This document shows positions 13,801 to 22,009 of a stretch of 22,182 bases of DNA, in pieces (position 1 is the stretch's first letter; the number at the start of each line of letters is the position of its first letter). Source of the stretch: a virus. Position numbers and translations under genes: made by a program. The stretch spans positions 1 through 22,182 of IMG/VR virus record IMGVR_UViG_3300010354_000760; one strand, written 5' to 3'. The notes under the pieces are model-generated. The model had not been told where the DNA came from, searched no databases, and saw only the letters and a list, made by a program, of their open reading frames with translations.

Positions 13801-14709
13801 TTAGGCTCCTTGAGAGCCGTACATACCCAGCGGATCGCTCCAGCCAAAGCTGTAACGCTCACGAGCCTTGTAGCGCACGTTGCCGGTATCAAAATCACCG
13901 TCCATCGATTGCTGCAAGGGGGTGCGCACGAAGTGCTTCATGCCGTTAGGAACATCAGTGGTCAGGAACCATGCGTTCGTATCGGTCAAGAAGTGGTTAA
14001 TCGTGTAACCCTCGGGGATCGAACCGTTGTTCTTAAGCGCGTTGATGTCGTTGTCAGTGGTGCCGACACGGAGTTCGGTTTCCAACAGACGAGTTGCAAC
14101 GAATTGCAGCGCCGGGGGAACAATCAGTTTCTTGGGGCGAGCGGCGATCAGCAGATCACGTTCGTCAGTCCACAAGCTAATCTGAATAACGGCGGCCTCA
14201 AGCGAGGTCTCATTCAGGTCAGCAGGGGTGCTGGGAATGTTGCTGTTCGTACCACCAGACACCAAGGGGTGCGAAGCAGAGAACAGAGGCACGCCATCGC
14301 CACCATTATAGCCAGCGGTGAAGCCGTTGTTTAGAACAGCAGCAGCCTTGACTTGTTTGGTGTACGCCATAGCACGAGCCAGAGCCTTGGTGTAACGAGC
14401 AGACAGGCTGTCGTACAGGTTGTCCTCGATGGCCTCTTCGGTCAGCGAGAAACCCAGAGCAATGGTTTCATGGTTATAGCGAGCGGACCAAGCTTCCTGA
14501 CCATTGTCGTACGCGATGGCAGAACCTTCGTTCTTCACCGGTGCGGCGCTGAAGCCAGACAGTTTGGTTTCCTCTTCAAAACTACGTTCCGAAGTCTCGG
14601 TTTCGTAGATCTCTTTATGCTCTTCGCCGTAACGTGCGTACTCCAGACCAAACAAAGCGTTCAGACCGGGGAGCAGTTCTTTGAGCAGTTGTGCGCGTGA
14701 AATAGCCAT
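13801..14709 (-). CDS. Major capsid protein (302 aa)
   Basis: The ATG at 14709 has AAGGAG about six bases upstream. The protein starts MAISRAQLLKELLPGLNALF and contains EYARYGEEHKEIYETETSER (an extended arm region, residues about 23-45), SFEEETKLSGFSAAPVKNEG, TLNNGF-like helical segments, RPKKLIVPPALQFVATRLLE and a C-terminus RYKARERYSFGWSDPLGMYG. The length and the order of helix and strand blocks fit an HK97-fold coat protein of moderate size. Genetic context is decisive: it lies after the scaffold and decoration-like genes and immediately before a strong terminator, as for a highly expressed coat protein. It forms the icosahedral shell. Confidence 0.88.
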   Translation of the reverse strand: MAISRAQLLKELLPGLNALFGLEYARYGEEHKEIYETETSERSFEEETKLSGFSAAPVKNEGSAIAYDNGQEAWSARYNHETIALGFSLTEEAIEDNLYDSLSARYTKALARAMAYTKQVKAAAVLNNGFTAGYNGGDGVPLFSASHPLVSGGTNSNIPSTPADLNETSLEAAVIQISLWTDERDLLIAARPKKLIVPPALQFVATRLLETELRVGTTDNDINALKNNGSIPEGYTINHFLTDTNAWFLTTDVPNGMKHFVRTPLQQSMDGDFDTGNVRYKARERYSFGWSDPLGMYGSQGA

Positions 14710-14719
14710 GTTCTACTCC

Positions 14720-15298
14720 TTAGATACCGGTTGTGTTGTTGTACGTATGGGTGTTGATTTTCACAACAAACTCAACGTACGTGTCAGTGCCGGTAGCGCT
14801 AGCGGGGATAACGTCCACGATACGAATAGGCAGAGTATTCGTAGTATCCGTGGTGTCATCAATAGCTTGCGCCGAATCGCCAGTGGTGGTACTGCCCGAG
14901 TTCAAAATAACCGAAGTATTACGACCAACGGCGGTACGACCCAGACCGGCGATAGTGGTGCCAGAAGAGACCATCGCTACTTGAAACAAGGCGCGGGGGT
15001 CATCAACCACGTACGCGAGTACGTTCGACACACCGGAGGAAGGAGCATACTGCGCTTGCACAGTCTGTCCAGACGAATTGGTGTACTGAACACCAACACA
15101 AACACCGAGCGCTTGGGGCGCAGCGGTACCATCAGCAATCACTGCGCACTTGCCGGAAGCCAGCAGTTCGACGAGATCGCCATTAAAAACAGCCCCAGAA
15201 TCAACCGGGACCAGACGGGTAGACCCCGCATACGGCGTACCACCAATGCTATTGATGGGACGAAAACCGTAGGGAGCACTGACTGTAGGATAAGCCAT
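14720..15298 (-). CDS. Capsid-associated (decoration-like) structural protein (192 aa)
   Basis: The ATG at 15298 follows GGAGTA with seven bases between. The sequence opens MAYPTVSAPYGFRPINSIGG and continues TPYAGSTRLVPVDSGAVF, NGDLVELLASGKCAVIADGT, ALGVCVGVQYTNSSGQ and YVVDDPRALFQVAMVSSG; the end is rich in strands. It lies between scaffold-region genes and the major capsid gene. I know this family as a recurring structural protein in metagenomic phages, in the slot where decoration proteins often occur, but its place in the particle is not established here. Confidence 0.78.
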   Translation of the reverse strand: MAYPTVSAPYGFRPINSIGGTPYAGSTRLVPVDSGAVFNGDLVELLASGKCAVIADGTAAPQALGVCVGVQYTNSSGQTVQAQYAPSSGVSNVLAYVVDDPRALFQVAMVSSGTTIAGLGRTAVGRNTSVILNSGSTTTGDSAQAIDDTTDTTNTLPIRIVDVIPASATGTDTYVEFVVKINTHTYNNTTGI

Positions 15299-15316
15299 TG
15301 TTTTACTCCAAAAAGT

Positions 15317-15766
15317 TTAAGTTCCTCTACCAAAACTAGTCGTGGATTTTTTCTCTTTATAAAGAGGCATCCTCGGGTCGCTTTGGCGCATGAGATTGTT
15401 GTCTACAGCTTCCGTCTGGGCTTGTGTTTGCTTTGAGTAAAACTCATTGCGTTGGCGAACAAAGTCCACAGGGGTTTTGCAGAGCAACAAACCGCCGATC
15501 TCAATATTGTCCCTATAACGAGACGCAGGATCGACTAACAGTCGGAATTTGGGTTGTTCCTCAACCGGAACAGGCTCCCAACCTTCACGGAGTTTGGCCG
15601 ATAGGTTACGCGGGTCAGCGTTGTTCAGGGTCGAGACACGAATCCAGCGATATGCGTAATCCGGCATTTTGTCCGGTTCAGGCAAAAGCTCGGGCTGCTG
15701 CCACTGCTTAGGGCGCTCCGAGATCGCACGTGTTTCAAGTTCTCTTGCGAGACGGTTTTCAGCCAT
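15317..15766 (-). CDS. Hypothetical phage protein of the head module (149 aa)
   Basis: The ATG at 15766 overlaps the scaffold TGA by 8 bp, so the two are coupled. The sequence is polar: MAENRLARELETRAISERPK, YAYRWIRVSTLNNADPRNLS, AKLREGWEPVPVEEQPKFRL, NIEIGGLLLCKTPVDFVRQR, then a helical EFYSKQTQAQTEAVDNNLMR and a tail ending STTSFGRGT. YRWIRVSTL...DPRNlsaKLREGWEPV and DNNLMRqsDPRMPL are familiar conserved blocks of an uncharacterised phage protein. Position between scaffold and decoration genes suggests a head assembly accessory. No catalytic motif was found. Confidence 0.77.
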   Translation of the reverse strand: MAENRLARELETRAISERPKQWQQPELLPEPDKMPDYAYRWIRVSTLNNADPRNLSAKLREGWEPVPVEEQPKFRLLVDPASRYRDNIEIGGLLLCKTPVDFVRQRNEFYSKQTQAQTEAVDNNLMRQSDPRMPLYKEKKSTTSFGRGT

Positions 15767-16733
15767 TTCGGGCCTCCTTCACAAACTCCTTCACATACTG
15801 CTCAGGAGTGATGCCCAACTTTTTAATCAAGTTGAGCTGGCTCGTCTTCAACTTCACCTTTTGGGGCGAAGTACTCCGAGTTGCCGGTGCCACGACTGTC
15901 GCGGGTTTGGTACGTACAGGCTCGCGGGGCGTTTGTTCTTCTTCCTCCGATGCAATCGTTGTAGTGAATGCTTCAGGGAATCGTTTGCGCATCGTTCTGT
16001 CCAATGCACGGTAATAATCGTCGGACCCAACCACAACGCCATTTGCCTTAAGCTCTTCATGCAGACCTAAAGCATACGCCGTCATACCTTTATTTGGGCC
16101 AAACCACGGATTGCGCTCTTGCCACTCCTCCGCTTTTGGGTCAACCCGTCGGGCTGGTTGCGTCTGTTGAGTAGTTTGTACATCAAAATTTTCCTCCTGT
16201 AAAGAGGGCATTTTGAAGTTTTGCGCTTGCATGACCTTTATGTTGGCCTGCTGCATCGCTTGCTGCGCCTCAACAACTTTATCAGTGTCGCCAGCATCAT
16301 AGGCTTCTTTATAAGCCCGTTTGGCCGCATCAAGCTCTAACTGCGCTGCACGCTGCACCGTAGAAACGTATTCTTTTTCCCCAGTAGACAGGATATTTTT
16401 AATACGTTTATTTTCTTCAAGCAATTTTTGTGCCACAACCAAAGCTTCTTGATGCTCTCGGAGGGCGGCTTCTTTTTCTCTGCGCTCGTCATGCCAGACT
16501 TTGCGCATCTGCTTGAGTTTTTCTTTAACGGTATCGTCGTACTGATCGAGTTCGTCTTTCTCTAGTTCTTCAACCAGAGGTTTTGGCATCGGGGTCTTAC
16601 CACGATCTTCATCGGGAGTATCGTCCTCGATCTCGATTTCAATATTAGATTCTGCAGAAGCATTTTGTTTGTCTTCTGCTTTGCTATCAATTTCATCAGG
16701 AAATTTAAACTCGTTTTGTTCCATCGAAGGCAT
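15759..16733 (-). CDS. Capsid scaffolding protein (324 aa)
   Basis: The ATG at 16733 is preceded by AAGGAG seven bases upstream; an ATG at 16724 has no such site. Residues 1-65 are very acidic (IEIEIEDDTPDEDRG). Residues of about 65-175 are heptad-like, with many Lys, Glu, Gln and Ala (VWHDERREKEAALREHQEAL), consistent with coiled-coil. Residues 195-265 hold a compact block including NPWFGPNKGMTAYALGLHEE. The C-terminus is basic and helical (KKLGITPEQYVKEFVKEARN), a common coat-binding end of scaffolds. Position before the coat gene supports this. It would shape the procapsid and then leave. Confidence 0.83.
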   Translation of the reverse strand: MPSMEQNEFKFPDEIDSKAEDKQNASAESNIEIEIEDDTPDEDRGKTPMPKPLVEELEKDELDQYDDTVKEKLKQMRKVWHDERREKEAALREHQEALVVAQKLLEENKRIKNILSTGEKEYVSTVQRAAQLELDAAKRAYKEAYDAGDTDKVVEAQQAMQQANIKVMQAQNFKMPSLQEENFDVQTTQQTQPARRVDPKAEEWQERNPWFGPNKGMTAYALGLHEELKANGVVVGSDDYYRALDRTMRKRFPEAFTTTIASEEEEQTPREPVRTKPATVVAPATRSTSPQKVKLKTSQLNLIKKLGITPEQYVKEFVKEARNG

Positions 16734-16747
16734 TTTGTACTCCTTCC

Positions 16748-17173
16748 TTATTTACGTTTAATACCACGGGGATCGTCAACCACACCTTCAACACTGTCGT
16801 CGTTGATGATGCGAAATTCACGACCATGAATAACCAAACGGGAACCGGTATGCGGGCGAATCAAAACAAAATCGCCTTTTTTACACCATGGGCCGGTGGG
16901 AAACCGTTTTTCGTCTTTGTAGCAATCAGGCCCAAGATCAACTACAAAAAGAACAGTGGTCAAGGTTTCTTCAACACGGATGGTCTCGTCTGATTTAATC
17001 AGACCGACCTCTCCTTCAAATTCCTTGTCCACTTCAGGCACCGCACACAAAATACGATAGCCTGACGGGCGGGGTAGTTGTTTGGCTTTTTCCTCTGCGC
17101 TTGCAGCAAAGTTATAAGCCCCGACAACTTGCGGGTTGCTGGCGTCTGTAGCCAGCAAAATAGAATCAGTCAT
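16748..17173 (-). CDS. GroES/Cpn10-like co-chaperonin (141 aa)
   Basis: The ATG at 17173 overlaps the upstream gene by 8 bp. Residues 1-32 are an extension. Residues of about 33-133 follow the Cpn10 order: LPRPSGYRILCAVPEV as the first strands, EFEGEVGLIKSDETIRVEET as a GroES-type mobile loop with the hydrophobic GLI, then VLFVVDLGPDCYKDEKRF, GPWCKKGDFVLIRPHTGSRL and REFRIINDDSVEGVVDDPRG. These align by eye with GroES VLAVGNG, VKVGDIVIF and LIMSESDILAIV. It is probably a co-chaperonin that replaces or adjusts host GroES to fold capsid protein, as T4 gp31 does. It lies between portal and scaffold, close to the coat gene. The length exceeds GroES (97 aa). Confidence 0.75.
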   Translation of the reverse strand: MTDSILLATDASNPQVVGAYNFAASAEEKAKQLPRPSGYRILCAVPEVDKEFEGEVGLIKSDETIRVEETLTTVLFVVDLGPDCYKDEKRFPTGPWCKKGDFVLIRPHTGSRLVIHGREFRIINDDSVEGVVDDPRGIKRK

Positions 17174-17357
17174 CCGAGTTCTCCAATCTTTCTGCTAGGT
17201 CTTGGATTACAGAGCATGCGGCCTCAAGACCTCGTAACTGGCCGCATACGAAACGATACTCATCAAAATCTTTGCAATTACCCCGTGCAACAGCTTCTGT
17301 CAGCACTTGCATACGATCTTTGTATTGCTCAAGTAAATACTCCAAATTTTTGTCCAT
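17166..17357 (-). CDS. Small hypothetical protein downstream of portal (63 aa)
   Basis: The ATG at 17357 overlaps the portal TAA as TAATG. The sequence MDKNLEYLLEQYKDRMQVLT, EAVARGNCKDFDEYRFVCGQ and LRGLEAACSVIQDLAERLEN is helical and acidic. The DEYRFVCGQLRGLEAA segment is a recurring motif in small proteins between portal and scaffold in many phages. I know no function for it. The TGA stop lies inside the start of the GroES-like gene, so the portal, this gene and the co-chaperonin look translationally coupled. Confidence 0.78.
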   Translation of the reverse strand: MDKNLEYLLEQYKDRMQVLTEAVARGNCKDFDEYRFVCGQLRGLEAACSVIQDLAERLENSDD

Positions 17358-19837
17358 TACTCACCTTTTGTCGGTTGTGAATGTTTTGTTGATAAGTGTT
17401 TGAGCACGTCAACGCTCAAGGTAGCCATCATCTCTTCACGCGATGCCTTGCTATTTACAGCGGCTTTAACGGCATCTATTTTGATACGTTTGTCGTCGGT
17501 CTGCTGCTGCGCGGCAATCCGTTGCCGCTCCACTTCAAGTTGTGCGGCTTTTAGTTGCGCGTCGGTCTGATCTTTCGCCGCTTTGCGCTGCTGTTCCTGC
17601 GCTTTAATCTGCAGCTCCTGCATCTGTATCTGGACCAACGGATCTTGCGCTTGCTGCTGTGCCTGTTTAGCCGCCATCTCTTGCTGATTAGTCAACAGCA
17701 ACTGCTGAGCCGCTTGCGCCAGCATGGGAGACAACCGCGCCTCAACTTCAGGTGACAAGTAGTTATCCTCACCATCCTCATTTTTCTCGGGGGGCAACGG
17801 CATACCCAACTGCTGCTCAATCTGACGCCGGTACTCAAAGCCCAAGTGCTCACTGATGTGCGCCATCATGGACTGTTGCAACATCTTGGCCTGTGGGCTG
17901 TTCTGCAGCAACATCTGTATCTTCGGGTCGTTCATCGCAGACATATGCACGGTGATATGCGCTTGATGGTCTTGCATCAAGAACGCCTTGACCGGACGCA
18001 TCATCAGGATGTGCTGATTCTCCGTCACGGGGTCCATCGGCTTCATGTCGTCTTCCATCGGCACGAGCTTGTCGGCATCCTTGATACCCATCACGTCCAA
18101 CATCTGACGATTTAATAGCGGCATGTTGAATATCTGCGGATTGTTCTGCGCCATCTGGAACACAGCCTGCATCTGCACAATCTTCTGCGCCATAGTCGCA
18201 GCGTTGGGGTCTGACACAGGAATCACGTCTACGTTGTCGTAGTCGCTACGTTTTGCCATGCGGTTGCCAACATCCGGCTCGTAGTTATACTCCTCGGGGG
18301 TATAGTCCGCGATGATGTCTTTGAGAAGGCCCAGCTCCTGCTTCATCGAGTAGTGGATGCGCGCTTGAATAGCTGACATGTTCTTAAGCGTACGCTCAAG
18401 AATAGCCAGCGTCGTACCCACCGGAGCCTGTGCGCTCATGTCAGACAGACTCAAGTCTGCGGTGTTTGCAAACCTGCGTCCCTCCTCGATGATCTTGTCC
18501 ATCAACCCAGCCAAAGTCTGACTAGGCTCCTTGTACGGCAGGGGCAACAAGTTGTCGCGCAGCGTGCCAGAGGGCACATCAACATCGCGCCACTCCCCCG
18601 GACTGATCGGCGTATCGTCGCCTTTTACCCGCATGCCGCGAGTTTTAAATCCCCCGGGGAGATTACTAAGAGTACCAGCATCAACAAGCTGCCTAATAAG
18701 ACTAGTACCGGACTTAGCAAAAGCGCCAATAAGGTGGATAAGTCCAAAATAATAGAAACCAAACCCGGGAACGTATCCGTAGTGGACGAAGTGCTGTCGC
18801 GGCTGATAGGTATCATCGTCAGGCTCCCAGTTACGCCGGATCGCCAAAACCTTCTGTGACCCCTTCTCGATTGTGATCACATATGGCAGAGCGATGCCCG
18901 TCTCCTTGCCACGCTCTTTGTGCTCGTATCCCTTGAGGTTACGGTGCACGTGCATCTCAAGAAATTTATATCTATTGTCAGACGTAGCCCTGAAGCCCAG
19001 CTTTTCAGCGATCTTCTTCTCTACTTCATCCAACACGTTATCAGGTGGTCCTAGATCTATATCTCTGTAGAACCCTGCGTACTGCAAGCGCTTCAAATCG
19101 TTCTCAGACTTACGCATCACATGCGTAATCCGTTCCGCAGAGGCCAGATCAGACGCACCATATGGCACCACAAGATCTTCTGCGGGGATGAACATTGACA
19201 CCTGCCGCTCAAGATGAGGGTCGTAATACACCTTCTTGAACGCATTACCCGCCAACCCCAGACCCCACAACATCCGCTCGTGCTCAGGCCGATACTCCTT
19301 CATCACGTCGGTTAATTGGTAGTTCATGTCCTCTTGGACACGCATCGCGGATTCTTTTTTAGCCGGTGTTTCACGACCAACGATTTTTGTTTTAACTGGA
19401 CCGCTGGCGGGAAACGTAGCCATCATGGTCTCTGACTGAAACTTAACCAGAGCTTCAGCGAGGATCGGGTGATACACCCCGCACGCGCCTTCCCACGGCT
19501 CGGCTCGCTCTTCAATTTTTAAACCCAACAGCTCAAGTCCATCAACATATGTCTGCAGCCAATCTTTACGGGAGGCCACGTCTTCGTCGTAATCACCAAC
19601 TAATTCAGAAGCGATTGCTTCCAAATCTTCTTCGCTCATGTGCTCGGCAAGATTTGCGCTGAAGTCTGGCTCATCTTCTTCGCCGGGTTTAATTTCAAGA
19701 ATAGGCTGACCATCAATACCAAGCACAACTGATTCTGGGTCTTCAATTTCAATTTCGATCTCAGGCCCTTCCTGCTCCACAAGATCGTCAATACCCAAGG
19801 GTGATTGATACAGTGCTTTGTCAATATTTGTAGCCAT
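17357..19837 (-). CDS. Portal protein (826 aa)
   Basis: The ATG at 19837 is preceded by GAGGTAG. Residues of about 1-75 are strongly acidic. The central part (residues about 75-600) has DWLQTYVDGLELLGLKIEER, EPWEGACGVYHPILAEALVK, FQSETMMATFPASGPVKTKI and PEHERMLWGLGLAGNAFKKV, the pattern of phage portal rings, then a CFG-like region with DLSDMS...IHYSMKQELGLLKDII. Residues of about 690-790 are a Gln/Lys-rich coiled-coil (QIQMQELQIKAQEQQRKAAK). This dodecameric ring sits at one capsid vertex and passes DNA. At 826 aa it is longer than most portals (about 450-750), mostly through its acidic and coiled-coil ends. Confidence 0.87.
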   Translation of the reverse strand: MATNIDKALYQSPLGIDDLVEQEGPEIEIEIEDPESVVLGIDGQPILEIKPGEEDEPDFSANLAEHMSEEDLEAIASELVGDYDEDVASRKDWLQTYVDGLELLGLKIEERAEPWEGACGVYHPILAEALVKFQSETMMATFPASGPVKTKIVGRETPAKKESAMRVQEDMNYQLTDVMKEYRPEHERMLWGLGLAGNAFKKVYYDPHLERQVSMFIPAEDLVVPYGASDLASAERITHVMRKSENDLKRLQYAGFYRDIDLGPPDNVLDEVEKKIAEKLGFRATSDNRYKFLEMHVHRNLKGYEHKERGKETGIALPYVITIEKGSQKVLAIRRNWEPDDDTYQPRQHFVHYGYVPGFGFYYFGLIHLIGAFAKSGTSLIRQLVDAGTLSNLPGGFKTRGMRVKGDDTPISPGEWRDVDVPSGTLRDNLLPLPYKEPSQTLAGLMDKIIEEGRRFANTADLSLSDMSAQAPVGTTLAILERTLKNMSAIQARIHYSMKQELGLLKDIIADYTPEEYNYEPDVGNRMAKRSDYDNVDVIPVSDPNAATMAQKIVQMQAVFQMAQNNPQIFNMPLLNRQMLDVMGIKDADKLVPMEDDMKPMDPVTENQHILMMRPVKAFLMQDHQAHITVHMSAMNDPKIQMLLQNSPQAKMLQQSMMAHISEHLGFEYRRQIEQQLGMPLPPEKNEDGEDNYLSPEVEARLSPMLAQAAQQLLLTNQQEMAAKQAQQQAQDPLVQIQMQELQIKAQEQQRKAAKDQTDAQLKAAQLEVERQRIAAQQQTDDKRIKIDAVKAAVNSKASREEMMATLSVDVLKHLSTKHSQPTKGE

Positions 19838-19845
19838 GTTCTACC

Positions 19846-20526
19846 TCAGTAGTATTCCCGTTTCCTACGAAACTCACGGGGTTCATCTTGTTCATCGGTC
19901 TCAAGTTGAATAAAGCCCCCTCTGCGGTACCGCAGTAGTGCCTGAGTCATCGAGTCCACCATGTCGTCATGCTCACCAGACGGGAAGGAGGCGACTTCTT
20001 CAACCAGTTCTTCCGCCCAACGGGTGTCGGGAATCCATACTCGCCCACTTGCGAATAGGTCGGCTACTGCGTTCAGACGAGCAATCTTGTCATTACCTTT
20101 GCTCGGTGTAAATTCTTGCACAGGTATGCCCATCTGTCTAAGTTCAAATATTAAGGGCGAACCCGCCGCTTTTGCTTCAATAATGCACGCATCGGGGTCC
20201 CACTCTTTAAACTCTTGATACGCCCGCGCTTTTAATTCAGGAAACTCCATCCGTTTTTTAAACGCATTGAGCAATATTATGTTCGATTGTGGCAGTCCAA
20301 CCTCGTCGTCTTTATAGAACACCCCCCACGTGGTGCACGCCGAATAGTCCGCTCGCTCAGTCTTGAGAAACGCCGTATCCCACGACTGGATTATGAACTC
20401 ACACTGAGGCGGGTGGTCCTCCTCCCATATCTGCCACCACTCCCGCTTGATGATCGCACTTACATCAGAGGTGGGCTGCTGCATGTACTGGGCTTGCCAT
20501 TTAGCCACCGGCAGCTCAGAACGCAA
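19846..20526 (-). pseudogene. terL: Terminase large subunit, C-terminal nuclease part (after an in-frame TGA)
   Basis: This shares the frame of 21357-20560 and continues it after one TGA codon at 20562-20560; the frame is open from 20559 and the first possible start is a TTG at 20526. Counting from 20526, residues 46-53 are IIQSWDTA, with the first acidic nuclease residue (Asp50). IIEAKAAG (Glu117) and the terminal HDDMVDSMTQAL (Asp187, Asp188, Asp191) complete the RNase H-like headful nuclease triad. It ends KREYY then TGA. The nuclease cuts the packaged DNA. Without read-through or correction the ATPase and nuclease domains are separated. Confidence 0.85.
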
Positions 20527-20559
20527 GGCATCAAGTTCTTTATAAGACCAAAACTGCGG

Positions 20560-21357
20560 TCATAAGGGTTTACCCGAAGGTAGGATAGCTGGGAACTCAA
20601 TCACCCGCCAGTCCTCGCCCTCCCGCTGCGCAGCGGCTTTTAACACCTGACCAGTCAAATCTTTCTTAGACCAACGAGTCATCACCACCACGATCGCCCC
20701 GCCCGGCTGCAGGCGCTGTCGCGGACCCGACGTGTACCACTCGTAAGTCTTGTCGTAAATCTCAGAATTAGTCTCAGCCAGCGTGGCTTCTTGTTCTGAG
20801 TGAGGGTCGTCGATGATGAGCAAGTCTGCGCCCTTGCCAGTTACCGCACCACCGATACCAATAGCAAAGTACTCGCCCGAATAGTTAGTTGCCCAGCGAC
20901 CCGCCGCCTTACTGTCGGCCTGCAGACTCACTTCTGGGAATATATCTTTGTAACGGTCCCCGTCCACCAAGTTACGCACTTTGCGACCGAACCCCACAGC
21001 AAGCTCTGCCGTGTGCGAAGTCTGAATAATCTTTTTGCCCGGGTACATCCCAAGGAACCAAGCTGGCAACAGGTACGACGCAAACTCCGATTTTGTATGC
21101 CGAGGCGGCATATTAATAATTAAACGCTTGATTTTGCCTTCAGCCACCTGCTGAAACGCTTCGGCCATCTTCTCGTGATGCCAGCCGTGAATAAAATTAG
21201 GCCAGACATATTTTACGAAGGCCATAAAGTCCGATTTAACTAACTCTTTAGTTTTAGCCCGCCTCGCTTCGGCTATTAAGGCACCGACCTTCTGCCGCGC
21301 AGCCTCCGGCAAGTTAGGCAGCGCCTTCTCGGCAGCTTCAAGAAGCTCGGGGCTCAC
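20560..21357 (-). pseudogene. terL: Terminase large subunit, N-terminal ATPase part (ends at in-frame TGA)
   Basis: The start is a GTG at 21357 (MSPELLEAAEKALPNLPEAA), which overlaps the preceding gene by 20 bp. Residues 83-90, MPPRHTKS, are a terminase-type Walker A; residues 179-184, LLIIDD, are Walker B; VVVMTRW at 223-229 is the downstream coupling motif. The frame stops at TGA after PSGKPL. It continues in the same frame with PQFWSYKELDAL and then SELPVAKWQAQYMQQP. In terminases I recall, the position after PSGKPL is Trp (PLWP), so TGG has become TGA. The full protein would be 503 aa. It is the ATP motor that drives DNA into the capsid. Confidence 0.87.
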
Positions 21358-21955
21358 CTAAATCCTCTGAGTTTTCTTCGGATTCGGTCGTAACCGGACC
21401 AAATTCGGCATCCAAATTGATCTCTGCTACCGATTTTGGCTCTTCTTTGGGAGTTATATCGATTACTTCCCCAGTAAAAAGCTCCAAAGTCTTTTTTAAG
21501 TCAGATTCGATGTCGTGAATGGTGCGATGAGTGACTGTTATGTCGATTCGATCGCTAAAACTACCCACATTTGACAAGCGCCCCAAGTTTTCTAGCGCTT
21601 TTAAACGAACTTTTGGGTCTGGATCAGTGGATTCCAATATAAATCGGTTAGTCACGTAGTTGCGCAACCGCCGCCCCACGTCCAAAACCTCTTGGTCCCA
21701 CTCATTTAGGATTGATTCTAAGTGAACTATTGCACCGGGCGTAGTTGTTTTTGGCGCCGGGGCTTTGGATGCTGCAAATAACGAACGGGCTTGCGCCTTG
21801 TCAGCCTCGTTTATTGCAACTTGCAGCCCATTATTAGCCAGTTCTTGTACCGTCTGGAACATGGCATGAGCTTTTTCTCGGAAGTCGTCGATCTCTTCCG
21901 GCTTAGTATCAAAAGGCAAAGGTATTCCTACCTCTGGCGTTATAACGATTGGCAT
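21338..21955 (-). CDS. terS: Terminase small subunit candidate (205 aa)
   Basis: I use the ATG at 21955 (MPIVITPEVGIPLPFDTKPE); a GTG at 22009 in the same frame adds 18 residues. Neither has a clear Shine-Dalgarno, so the start is uncertain. The protein is helical: PEEIDDFREKAHAMFQTVQE, a Pro/Thr linker, ILNEWDQEVLDVGRRLRNYV, KVRLKALENLGRLSNVGSFS and SDRIDITVTHRTIHDIESDL, with an acidic tail. The order of the LNEWD...RRLRNYVTNR..ES.DPD...R..ALE.LG block matches proteins that precede the large terminase in related phages. It overlaps the terL start by 20 bp. The DNA-recognition role is inferred from context and homologue recall. Confidence 0.7.
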   Translation of the reverse strand: MPIVITPEVGIPLPFDTKPEEIDDFREKAHAMFQTVQELANNGLQVAINEADKAQARSLFAASKAPAPKTTTPGAIVHLESILNEWDQEVLDVGRRLRNYVTNRFILESTDPDPKVRLKALENLGRLSNVGSFSDRIDITVTHRTIHDIESDLKKTLELFTGEVIDITPKEEPKSVAEINLDAEFGPVTTESEENSEDLGEPRAS

Positions 21956-22009
21956 GGTGCGCTTGTAGCCCTTCCAAAGTTGCGCGACTGTATCAGAAAT
22001 ATACCCCAC

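Noticed and set aside
92-15436. Plus-strand open frames (for example 1578-2021, 11018-11554, 12020-12568, 14681-15436)
   Set aside because: They lie antisense to convincing minus-strand genes, lack ribosome sites and have biased, low-information proteins.
20560-20562. Whole-genome recoding of TGA to Trp (code 4)
   Set aside because: About eleven neighbouring genes end in TGA at sensible points with the next start overlapping.
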